DNA of 64,000 bases from Tenrec ecaudatus (taxonomy: Eukaryota; Chordata; Mammalia; Afrosoricida; Tenrecidae). The notes under the pieces were generated by a model. That model did no database searches and was not told the DNA's origin. It saw nothing but the letters and a program-made list of their open reading frames with translations. How positions within the stretch are numbered: the first letter of the stretch is position 1; every line of letters starts with the position of its first letter. The stretch lies in contig NC_134539.1 in assembly GCF_050624435.1 (NCBI RefSeq), positions 123,549,525 through 123,613,524 of the forward strand, given 5' to 3'. A program made the position numbers and the translations under genes. Positions 55,500 through 64,000 of this stretch are shown here, piece after piece.

Positions 55500-57003
55500 C
55501 AGATTTAAAATACAGTGATGCCTTTGGGACCCCAAAGTGTGCAAAGTTAAAGCCTTCAGCTTCAGCGAAGTGGCAAGGGCAGACACAGAACACAGGGCAG
55601 TGGAGGCAAGAATGCTAGGCAGGCATCAGTGGCCATGGGAGGTTGCTCTCCATTGAGGTTAGGTAGGTGGGTGGCCTGAGCTCAGCACCCAGGATGGCCT
55701 GGAGGCAAAGGGAGAAAGCAGCAACCTTCTCCTGACCTAGCCAGGAGCCTAGAAATACCTGCCTGAGGGAGGTAGCAGCCTGGCAGGGCCACAGACAGAA
55801 CCAGGAGAGCACCATTTCTGGTGGGGGGAAGGTGCCCAGGCTGCTAGCCAGCCGGAGCAGGCTACATCAAAAGACCCAAATCAGGCATGCCCCCGGCTGG
55901 GCACTGGATGGGGGGGACTCCAGGACTCTGGGAGGACATGGCCCAGGAACATTCCTGACTTTGTGGTGTCCAGGGAATGCCCCCATATTCCCTCCTCTCT
56001 CTTGGCAGGAGCTGGGGAACCTGTAGGGCAAATCTGTGGGTCACTCAATTAAGGAGGGGCTGCAAAGGACCCTACCCTTAATCTGTGCTGACGTGGTCCC
56101 CTTCCCAAACTAGAGCTCTCCTGAGTGTATCATGGATGGCATGGCGGATGGGCTTGGCGTGCCGATGGCCTAGCAGCTGTGCTAGATGCCTGCGATGAGA
56201 TACAGAATGACCTTCAGATGGAGCCTTTATCCTGGATGGATCGCAAAACAGCTTGCTGACCTTCACTTTGTCTCCCGCGCTGAAGTAACACTTCTGGCTG
56301 CTACTGTTCTTCTCCAAGGCATCCAGGGAACCCATGCCCTGGTACTGGAGCCACACCCCATCCGAGAAGTAGTACTTCCAGGGACCCCTGTGGTGGCAGC
56401 CAGCAGGATGCTCACCATCACTGTGGAGGTGCCAAGAGGCAGGGCCAGGGCCCTGACCTGAGGCTCATGGTCTGAATGCCACCACAGGCTATGATAGACA
56501 CACCAAAGCACTAGGTGTACTTGGCCACCTTGTTCACAGCAGTGCTCTGGGGCCAGCCACAGGCCATCACTCCCTGTGTGAAGCAGATGGAGCCACTGCC
56601 CATGCCCACATGCAGACCATCCCCACCCACATCAATCAGGTTCTTGGCCTGAGCTACCCTCACCACATTCCAACCAATCACCTGGATGTGGAGATGCTTC
56701 TGCTTGATGTAGTGTGCCATGGCAATCTGGTACACCGAGTTCCCCTGGGACAAACCCAGCACCATGACATTAGTGCCTGCCTAGGTGAGCAGGTCCAGGC
56801 TGTACTTGTCCTCTTGAGTGCCCACAGCTGCCCTGCATAGCAGTTGCTCGTGGGAGTCCTTGGAAGCCAGAAAGTAGTCCTGGTTCTGCAGGGCAGTGCA
56901 GACAACGAGGGTCATTAACTTGTTGAAATCATGGATGATGGGCAGCTTCACTTTCTTGCTTCACTGCAGGATCTCATTTGCTTCTTTCAATGTCTCACCC
57001 AGT
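55500..57003 (-). pseudogene. IMPDH1: Processed pseudogene of IMP dehydrogenase 1, 5'-truncated
   Basis: IMPDH oxidises IMP to XMP, the rate-limiting step of guanine nucleotide synthesis. The minus strand starts near 57000 at the TLKEANEILQ segment (around residue 200 of ~514) and runs intron-less to a stop near 56046, followed by GC-rich 3'UTR-like sequence to about 55500. Recognisable segments: [62 protein letters not shown] (the loop with the catalytic cysteine, Cys retained), [15 protein letters not shown] and GDKVKV. SVYQIAM.HYIKQK and EK.SSSQK...GDKVK fit IMPDH1 better than IMPDH2. Stops (after EILQ, DLLT, KYT, GI and SGEL) and at least two frameshifts kill it. Its higher GC than the flanks comes from the parent mRNA. 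An RTE tail fragment abuts its 5' edge. Confidence 0.95.
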
Positions 57004-57050
57004 AGTTGTAAGGAATCAGACTCAACTGAACGATACCTCACAACAACAGT
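57004..57050 (+). mobile_element. RTE/AfroSINE terminal fragment
   Basis: GTTGTAAGGAATCAGACTCA, ACTGAACGATACCTCACAAC with CAACA tail is the RTE 3' terminus. Confidence 0.7.
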
Positions 57051-57150
57051 GGTGACTGAATAGCAGATGGTGCAGTTCACTGAACAGGTGGATCATTTCA
57101 TGGAGTTATGTAGGGATATGTGTATCGAAAAGCTGGGGGACCACCTAGAC

Positions 57151-57638
57151 CAGCGGTTCTCGACCTGTGGGTCACGACCCCTTTGGAGGTCAAACGACCC
57201 ATTCACAGTGGTCATTTAAGACCATCAGAAAACACATATTTCCGATGGTCTTAGGAACCGAGACACGGCTCCTCTATCCGTCTCCAGGCAGGTCTGCCCA
57301 CATGCAGGTACGCCCACCTACGAGCAACCAGTGTAAAGACTGTTACCCATGCTACACCATGCTTCAAAACAAAATGTCATTGATTTGTAATTAGAAATAA
57401 ATTATTTCACAATATATAACTACATATTGTTTTTGTGATTAATCACTATACTCTAATTATGTTTAATTCGTAACAATGAAAATATATCCTGCATATCAGA
57501 TTATTTACATTATGACTCATAACAGTAGCAAAATTACAGTTATGAAGTAGTAACAAAAATAATTTTATGGTTGGGGGTCACCACAACATGAAGAACTGTA
57601 TTATAGGGTCTCAGCATTAGGAAGGTTGAGAACCACTG
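57151..57638. mobile_element. SPIN (hAT) non-autonomous transposon, complete
   Basis: 488-bp element with terminal inverted repeats (left CAGCGGTTCTCGACCTG, right GGTTGAGAACCACTG) and a perfect 8-bp target duplication ACCTAGAC at 57143-57150 and 57639-57646, the hAT signature. Internal sequence matches the SPIN non-autonomous family: CATATTTCCGATGGTCTTAG, CGAGACACGGCTCCTCTATC, GTAACAGTCTTTACACTGG in complement, and AATTTTATGGTTGGGGGTCA. It encodes no transposase. SPIN is known as a horizontally transferred element in tenrec and several unrelated tetrapods. Confidence 0.95.
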
Positions 57639-57646
57639 ACCTAGAC

Positions 57647-58069
57647 TCTTTCAGTGAAAGTTGCCTAGCTGTGTTTCATTGATACTACCAGTCAGGCGGT
57701 CCAGCTTGTACAGAAAGGAAGGTGATTGGCCATCTCCTAGGAGAAAGGCAGAAGAAGCAGAGGATGGATTGTGGGTCAGATTAAAGTGCAAGGGCTACAG
57801 TTGTCATCCCATTGCCAGGTTGACATTAGGGCATTACCAAGCCCGTCCATACTATAAAGTAACAAAACAAAAAGCAAAATTTATTTGGAATTCAGAAATT
57901 CCATATTGTATCACAATGGTTTTTCAAAAGATTTGAATTCTCAGGGGGAAAAAGTTCAAAGGTGAGTGAGCGAACCAAATCTTACAGAGATAAGTATTTT
58001 ATAACACTGTTGCTATAAGGAAAAACAAAGAAAAAGAAATGCGTTTATACACCTAGACAAGACTTTGAT
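57647..58069. other. Unassigned
   Basis: A 91-codon frame at 57661-57936 has no recognisable motif. No repeat named. Confidence 0.4.
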
Positions 58070-58315
58070 GACTACAGGGAAGCCTTGTCAGTAGACAGTC
58101 TCCAAGGGAGTGAGCAGAGAGAGTCTCCCTCCTCCAAGGAAGAAATACAGGAGTTCCCAGAATCCTCAGGAGAAGGCCATACCCACACAGAGGCATCATT
58201 GGCTATGACCTGATTGACAGGCTAGACTCCACCCGTTTGCTCAAGTTGACAGGAGATTATGTAACTGCCACAATGGCCCAGCCAAGTTGACATATAATCT
58301 TAACCATTACCACCA
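58070..58315 (-). mobile_element. ERVL-like LTR fragment (antisense)
   Basis: GAGTTCCCAGAATCCTCAGG, GAGGCATCATTGGCTATGAC, CTGATTGACAGGCTAGACTC and GATTATGTAACTGCCACAAT match the 5' half of the LTR family in complement. It extends by CCAAGTTGACATATAATCTT, an MLT2-like LTR start absent from the other long copies. Confidence 0.65.
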
Positions 58316-59095
58316 GAATTAGTCTTGCCTCACACCTCAACATGCTACTGCCAGACATATATCATTAATGTGCAAAATAGTTGAACAGTAGATTTTTTTT
58401 ACTATTGATATAAAGATCAGATAATGAGGTAGTCAATAGTAAGGAGTAGGTGTAGCAATCTTTACGTAACATAATAGGGAAAATTTGAATTCAAACTGTC
58501 TCTGAGGGAGATAATTCCAAGAATCGAATTGGTTCTCATGTAAAACCTCCAAAACTCTAAGGAATTAGAGACACCTTTGGCAGAAATGGTAAGGAGAAGT
58601 GTTGAAAACAGTACAATTAACTGGAATTATATATGAGACAAATAACTAAATATCCTTCACAACCTCAAGCTGCCAACAGTAACCTCTCCTTTTCAATAGC
58701 AGTACCGAAAACATTTATTTTCTGGCTAAATTAGACTATAACAAATCCAGAGGGCAGTAGTAAATTTGTTTGTTGAAAGTAAATATATTTTTTATCACAC
58801 TAAACTCCAAAAATCTTGAGTAAAGAGAAAAGTCTAAAAGCTTTAAGGAAAAAGAAGTCATATATAAATAGGATCAAGCATCTGAATAGGATCACCTTTA
58901 TCATTAACAATAATGGTAACTAAAAGGCAACAGACCTATGCCTTAAAAATTCTGTGGGAAAATGGCTTTCTAATCCATACACTATATACTCAAACTATCA
59001 ATCAAGTGGGAGCATAGAATAATGGGCTTGCAAAGTTTCAAAAGAAATTAGCTCTAATAAATCTTTTACAAGAAGATTACTAAAGGATGTGCTCC
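58316..59095. other. Unassigned, AT-rich
   Basis: About 0.8 kb with no recognised repeat or coding motif. Confidence 0.4.
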
Positions 59096-59330
59096 AGCAA
59101 AATAAGAGAAGTGGAAAATAATAATAATTTACAATCGGTCAAGGGGCCAGGAGGGTGGGTTGGGGAGGGAGGGATAAAAAGAGGAGCTGGTACCAAGGAA
59201 TCAACAGAAAGTAAATGTCTAGAAAAGAATGAAGGCAACACATGCACAAACACGCCTGATGCAATCGATGTGTGCATTGTAACAAGAGTCGTAAAAGCCC
59301 TCAATAAAATGATCTTTTAATAAAAAGAAA
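59096..59330 (+). mobile_element. L1 3' end (sense, 5'-truncated)
   Basis: AATAATTTACAATCGGTCAA, GAGGAGCTGGTACCAAGGAA and AAAGCCCTCAATAAAATGAT then an A-rich tail. Confidence 0.92.
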
Positions 59331-59375
59331 AAAAATAAGAGAAGTGGGTGAAACAAACATAAGGACCCAGAAATA

Positions 59376-59560
59376 AAGAGCCCTGATAGTGCAGCTAACT
59401 GCTCAGCTGCCAACCAAAAGTCAGCAGTTCAAACCCACCAGCTGCTCCACGGGAGAAAAACATGGCAGTCTGCTCTTGTAAAGATTACACCCTTGAAAAT
59501 CCTACAGGGCACTTCTACTTTGTACTAGAAGGTCTTATAACTTAGGATTGCCTCAGTGAT
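59376..59560 (+). mobile_element. AfroSINE, well preserved head
   Basis: GAGCCCTGATAGTGCAGCTA, ACTGCTCAGCTGCCAACCAA, GTCAGCAGTTCAAACCCACC, AGCTGCTCCACGGGAGAAAA and GTAAAGATTACACCCTTGAA. The RTE-like tail is decayed. Confidence 0.93.
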
Positions 59561-59842
59561 AATGCTTTTGCTTTTGTTTTTGTTTTTTAGCGACAAGGAT
59601 TTTTGTTTGTTTGTTTGTTTAACCCAGAGAGGTCTTGAGAACCAAAAGTCTTGAAAAAGCTCCGATGACGGGAAGCAGTACAGAGGACAGGCAGGAATGG
59701 AAGGGCTCTAGAATGACAGCTTTATTGCAGGTTTCCCACTCATCTACTACAGACTTGAGCTGGGCAGGACTTTTTAATTCCTGATGTGTTTACACCAAGA
59801 ATGGCTTTATAATTCTATAGGGAAATTTGAAGAAGAAATGAT
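59561..59842. other. Unassigned, with (GTTT)n at 59601-59620
   Basis: A TTTG tetranucleotide run; otherwise nothing recognised. Confidence 0.5.
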
Positions 59843-60047
59843 GCCAACCCATTGGCAATTGAGTCCATTCTAATTCACAGTAACCCTACATGACAGAGTA
59901 TCATTGTTTCACAGGGTTTCAGAGATCATAAATCTTTACAGGAGCAGACTGCCTCATTTTTCTCTCTGGGGGTGACGGATGGACTTGGATGGCTGACCTT
60001 GTAGTTAACAGCAAAATGCTTTGCCCATAGCGTCACCAAGATGCTTT
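59843..60047 (-). mobile_element. AfroSINE (antisense), near complete
   Basis: CATTCTAATTCACAGTAACC, CATTGTTTCACAGGGTTTCA, AAATCTTTACAGGAGCAGAC, TGCCTCATTTTTCTCTC and CATAGCGTCACCAAGATGC (complement of tRNA-like head). Confidence 0.88.
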
Positions 60048-60092
60048 AGACATAACGGTGGGTTACAAAGGGGATCAAGAATGTGAGCTTTC

Positions 60093-60422
60093 TGGGGTAG
60101 AAAGGGGCAACTGATTATAAGGATCTACATATAACCTCCTCCCTGGGGGACAGACAACAGAAAAGTGGGTGAAGGGAGACATTGGACGGTGTAAGATAGG
60201 GCAAAATAATAATAATTTATAAATTATCAAGGGTTCATGAGGAAGGGGGAGTAGGGATGGAAGTGGAAAAAAGAGGAGCTGATATCAGTGGCTCAAGTAT
60301 AAAGCAAATGTTTTGAAAATTATGATGGCAACAAATGTACAAATGTGCTTGACATAATGGATGGATGTATGGATTGTGATGGGAGTTGTACGAGCCCCCA
60401 ATAAAATGATTAAAAAAAAAAA
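60093..60422 (+). mobile_element. L1 3' end with perfect 16-bp TSD (sense)
   Basis: CAACTGATTATAAGGATCTA to GAGCCCCCAATAAAATGATT and poly-A. The host bases AAGAATGTGAGCTTTC occur at 60077-60092 and again at 60423-60438, giving exact edges for a 330-bp 5'-truncated insertion. Confidence 0.97.
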
Positions 60423-60438
60423 AAGAATGTGAGCTTTC

Positions 60439-61308
60439 AATGGGTCAGCACAATCCATCACACTACAAGAAAGTCTCTTTGAAAGTATATAATATCCCTA
60501 GAATAACAAGTTAGTAACAGTATTTATATGTTAAAGATAATAAACTACATGAACAAGCTGAAACTATTTTCTTTCATCTAAACAGACACATAGGAAGCAA
60601 TAATTTTCATCACATAATTGGATTAAAAGTACAGTTACTGTACTTTCCTCCCTCAAGATAGCTTATCTTTAGGTTCTACTGAATTTTGGTTGCTATAGCA
60701 ACCTGAGTAAACCCAGACATCTGTGGCTATTTATAAACTCAACAGCTGGATCTGTCCAGTAAATTTCTTTTACAAAACGCTAAAGCAGTTTTCATTTGCT
60801 CTGAATAAACCTCAAAAAATTAACACTACAAAACACTTTTATATATTAAATATAGAAATATACTATAAGCTATATAGGGTGAATGGTGCATTTTTTATTA
60901 TTTTCTAAGGAAACAATATTGACACAAAGCTTTTAAAAACTGCCAACCTTTTTCTGAATTGAAATATGCTTAGACATTTTAAATGAGTTTCTTCTCTCCA
61001 TAGTTACACAAGACAATCCATCAGGAAGCAAACATTGGCATTTACTTAAAAAGACACTTATTGGCAGCTAAAGCAAGGTAAATTAATTAGGAAAAATAGA
61101 AGAAATAAATATTTAACAATGAAGTTGTTTCTTTTAAAATTGTTGCATTCATTCCTTTAAAATTGCTACTAATAATTAGATTGAGGGGATGTCTATCTTC
61201 ATCGATGTGAGTCTGAGCATACATGATTGTAAAAATAAAAGTTTTCTTTTGTAGCATGTAACAACTAACTAGTAGTTTCCAAGTTGGATCGGTGTCCATG
61301 CCATAGAG
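60439..61308. other. Repeat-poor stretch with palindromic motif
   Basis: No repeat family recognised over ~870 bp. Contains the palindrome at 60688-60703. Short AT-rich open frames only. Confidence 0.4.
60688..60703. promoter_or_regulatory. X-box-like perfect palindrome (candidate RFX site)
   Basis: GGTTGCTATAGCAACC is a perfect 16-bp inverted repeat and matches the RFX-family X-box pattern (two GTTGC half-sites, 1-3 bp centre). TATTTATAAACTC follows about 25 bp downstream. Binding is inferred from the motif only. Confidence 0.4.
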
Positions 61309-61500
61309 CAGCAGCTCTCAACCTGTGGGTCACGACCTCTTTGGGGGTCCAACGACCCTTTCCCAGAGGTCGCCTGATTCAGAACAGTAGCAAAATTCCA
61401 GTTATGAAGTAGCAACGAAAATAATTTTATGGTTGGGGGTCACCACAACATGAGGAACTGTATTAAAGGGTTGTGGCATGAGGAAGATTGAGAACCACTG
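61309..61500. mobile_element. SPIN (hAT) element, internally deleted
   Basis: 192 bp with both terminal repeats (CAGCAGCTCTCAACC and GAGAACCACTG) but lacking ~300 bp of the interior found in the copy at 57151. Flanks CCATAGAG (61301-61308) and CTACAGAG (61501-61508) are an 8-bp target duplication with two transitions. Confidence 0.92.
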
Positions 61501-62019
61501 CTACAGAGTCTCATGAAGTATTGTTTCAATAGGTCACTGAGATTTAACTTTCTATATTCAGAACAACCTTCAGCTTTTTCTGACAGGGAGGAAAAAAGGT
61601 TCTAAATGATGTATACATAAATAGATACACTTATTGGCTGATAATTGTTAATACATTTTCTATCTTATGTTGAGCTTTTCATTTATGTGTTTATCTTTTA
61701 TCAAGTCCCTTTTCTTCAGTATAACTAATATTTTTAAAAGCACATACAGTATTCTACATATCAGTATATGTGGGCAGTCTATTACCTTGTAAAAAATAAA
61801 ATTCACATCTTGCCTATATGTCATGTAATCTATGCTTAATCTTATGCATGCTTTATAATTTAACATTTTTCAAATGATAATTTCCAATGAAAAAAATTAA
61901 GATCTAAACAATAAAAGATCAAGACATCAGCAGCAAGGCTAATTTCAAATGTCAAAGGATAGCTACAGATAGATGAGAACCAGTCTCCAATATCCATTAT
62001 TGTTATTTTTCTAAAATAT
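61501..62019. other. Unassigned, AT-rich
   Basis: No recognised repeat or coding motif. Confidence 0.4.
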
Positions 62020-62030
62020 AGCCAATTCCT

Positions 62031-62198
62031 TTTTTTATGTTGATAACTCATTTCATTGGGGCTATTACAGCTCTTATAACAATTCATACATCAATTGTAT
62101 CAAGCACATTTGTACGTGTGTTGCCATAGTAATTTATAAATTATCAAGGGTTCATGAAGGACGGAGGGGAGGGGAGGGCAGGGAGGAACAAAATGAGG
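62031..62198 (-). mobile_element. Twin-primed (5'-inverted) L1 3' end
   Basis: T-run 62031-62037 (poly-A on the minus strand), then the L1 terminus in antisense (CATTTCATTGGGGCTATTAC to GTGTGTTGCCAT, about 62050-62128). This is joined directly to an upstream L1 block in sense orientation (AATTTATAAATTATCAAGGG to AAATGAGG, about 62131-62198). The ~45 bases between the two blocks in other copies are missing. The flanks AGCCAATTCCT (62020-62030) and AGCCAATTTCT (62199-62209) are an 11-bp target duplication. Confidence 0.92.
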
Positions 62199-62209
62199 AG
62201 CCAATTTCT

Positions 62210-62539
62210 AAACAAGGTCTTTTCCCTTTCACCTAAATCTTTCAAAGAACAACATAATCACAATCCAGAGAGACCATTCTTGTGCCTGGAATTTCAAGTA
62301 AGTCTGTCTTTCATGCAAGTACCCACATTAATATTTTCCCGTTACTTTTACAATACTTTTCCTGCCCATTCCATTCCTGGAGCAATTTATCAAAAGTGCT
62401 CACATGACAGAAATATGCCAAGGTCAGATTCTCTTGAACTAGATACAATTCTCCTTAATGACAGAAATAGATCTTATGTTTATAAAGTCTTAAAATTAAA
62501 ATTAAAAAGTCTTTACAATTTAAAAAGCACGTATACACT
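62210..62539. other. Unassigned
   Basis: A 132-codon frame at 62154-62552 begins in the L1 piece and runs on without any known motif; not supported as a gene. Confidence 0.45.
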
Positions 62540-62720
62540 ATGTAGTATCTGATCCTCACAGTAATGCTCTGAGTTGAGTAAGAATACTTATTATTCTTCT
62601 TTTGGAGAACTCGAGGAAAAAATAAACCCGGAAGAGTCAAATGACTTGCCCTAGGTAAAACAGGAAGAGCAATAACAATCAGAACTCCCTCTGCTGACAT
62701 ACTTTCTCACAGCACGGTGC
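62540..62720 (-). mobile_element. MIR SINE (antisense)
   Basis: TTCTTTTGGAGAACTCGAGG, TCAAATGACTTGCCCTAGGT, AAAACAGGAAGAGCAATAAC and CAGCACGGTGCTGCCTC match MIR in complement (the 'gacttgcccaaggtcaca' core). Confidence 0.75.
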
Positions 62721-63388
62721 TGCCTCACTATTTTATGTGACAAGGAGGAGAGTGGGGCAACGGACGTTGACAGCCTTCAGATGCCACAGACCCTGAGCAA
62801 CAGCATCAATTACAGTCTGCTCTCCAACAGAAAGTCCTGGCAGTATGGCAGATCTGCCTGACGGCATAGCTTTTATTATCAGCCAGCAGTTTAAACTCAT
62901 GCCTGCTATAATTAGAATTTCTTCACTGGAGGAAAATCAAAAAAAGACTGCATAGAATTCCTGAAAAGGATCACCCATCAGGAAAAAAATCGTGTTTTCT
63001 ATTCATGGTCAATCAGTGTTTCAAACATGAGTTATCAAAAAAAATAACCATCATGAATTATCACAATCAAAGAGCAAGTTTACAATGATGAAGTTCACAA
63101 ACATAAACTTATCTACTTCTACTTTTAGAAAATATTTAATCTTAGTATGCAGCCAAGATATAAGGGTGCTAGAAACTGGCTCCAACTTGGACCTTCTTTG
63201 TCCCAGCTACCAGGATAACAAACATCTGGAGAGCAGTCTAACTATAATTACCAGTTAGACCCATAACAGAATCATATTCCCTCTGGGTTTGGAGAAAGAG
63301 AGATGGATGACTCTTACTTCTAAGTAGTCACCACATTGCCCCTCGTGTTACATAATACCTGCTCTAAACTTGTCTATCTTATTCAGTA
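62721..63388. other. Unassigned
   Basis: About 0.67 kb, no recognised repeat or coding motif. Confidence 0.4.
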
Positions 63389-63440
63389 TTGTTAGTTGCT
63401 GTCCAATTGACTCAGACTCATCGTGACCTTGTGTATAACA
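63389..63440 (-). mobile_element. RTE 3' terminal fragment (antisense)
   Basis: ATTGTTAGTTGCTGTCCAAT, TGACTCAGACTCATCGTGAC is complement of the RTE/AfroSINE terminus. Confidence 0.75.
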
Positions 63441-64000
63441 CGATGAATCATCACCAGCTACCCTGATCATGTTGCAGTTCTTCCTTTTTCGTCTCTTTTC
63501 CACTTTTTTGCTTGTGATACTTGCCCGTCTCCATTATCTTACTCTTCTTTTGGTAATTCTCATCCCTACCTCAGCCACATTTAATTTCTACTTCCCGAGT
63601 CTTCCCTGCATTGCCATCTCAATCTACAGCCCTCATCTGAAACTTGGGTTTTAAAATGATCTCTTTCATATTAATCTTCCTTCAAAATCTCATTACCTTA
63701 GTGTCGCTCAGTTGGTTATGAGAAAAGCTTTTACTCAGTTATTAATTGCATTTACAGAATGATACAGTCTCCGTCTAATAACAACTGTGATAAGGACCTA
63801 TCAGGACAGCATTACTCAGTATGCCCGTTTGAAGATATCCAAAGCAGGATATAGTTCCTAGGTAGAAACCTAGTCTACACAAAATAGCAAGCCACATATG
63901 AGACCCTACATAATAACAATTCAGTTTTCAGGCTTCTAAACCATGTTGTCTTGAAGATTGCTAGATATAGTGGCAATCTGTTAATTTCTCCTTAATATTG
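63441..64000. other. Unassigned to window end
   Basis: A hydrophobic 61-codon frame at 63469-63654 in pyrimidine-rich sequence is likely chance. No repeat recognised. Confidence 0.4.

Noticed and set aside
62154..62552. 132-codon plus frame
   Set aside because: It starts within the inverted part of an L1 fragment and shows no known motif.
1..64000. CRISPR array, operon, or a novel multi-gene defence or biosynthetic system
   Set aside because: No regularly spaced direct repeats, no clustered long frames, and clear mammalian repeat content. The window's content is explained by mobile elements and retrocopies plus unassigned AT-rich DNA.

Overview
The window looks like repeat-rich mammalian nuclear DNA with no confirmed functional protein-coding gene. 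The repeats point to Afrotheria: an RTE-clade LINE, a tRNA-derived SINE whose 3' tail matches that LINE (AfroSINE type), and L1 3' ends like those I know from Afrotheria. The hAT transposon SPIN, which among afrotherians is known from tenrec, makes a tenrec (Echinops-like) the best guess. The species call is inference.

Layout. 1-10 kb: an RTE copy broken by L1 and by a second RTE fragment, several L1 3'UTR pieces, a mariner relic, an MLT1-type LTR, and an odd inverted duplication (6124-6347 and 9847-10064). 10.7-15.3 kb: a near full-length RTE on the minus strand with a 1.3-kb mariner inserted at a TA. 15-25 kb: AfroSINEs, ERVL-like LTRs, L1 3'UTR copies, a U6 snRNA retropseudogene nested in L1 nested in a SINE, a MIR and a Tigger-like element. 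25-32 kb: L1 3' ends, an L2, old L1, and an L1 copy with a ~250-bp tandem duplication in its 3'UTR. 32.7-37 kb: an AT-rich, repeat-poor stretch with weak exon-like signals. 37-48 kb: RTE, SINE, LTR and old L1 mosaics. 48.6-51.3 kb: the key L1 copy that joins the ORF2 C-terminus to a ~2.3-kb 3'UTR and so identifies the window's commonest repeat. 52-57 kb: processed pseudogenes of RPL34 and IMPDH1. 57-64 kb: two SPIN elements with 8-bp target duplications, more L1 and SINE copies, a twin-primed (5'-inverted) L1, and an X-box-like palindrome in a repeat-poor stretch.

The parts do not work together as a pathway. What links them is mobilisation: L1 machinery would account for the L1 copies, U6 and the two processed pseudogenes; RTE for the AfroSINEs; DNA transposases for mariner, Tigger-like and SPIN insertions. 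Reading frames here are short and nearly all lie inside repeats. I found no CRISPR array, operon or novel protein system. Repeat names are from recognition by eye and edges are approximate unless a target-site duplication (TSD) is given.
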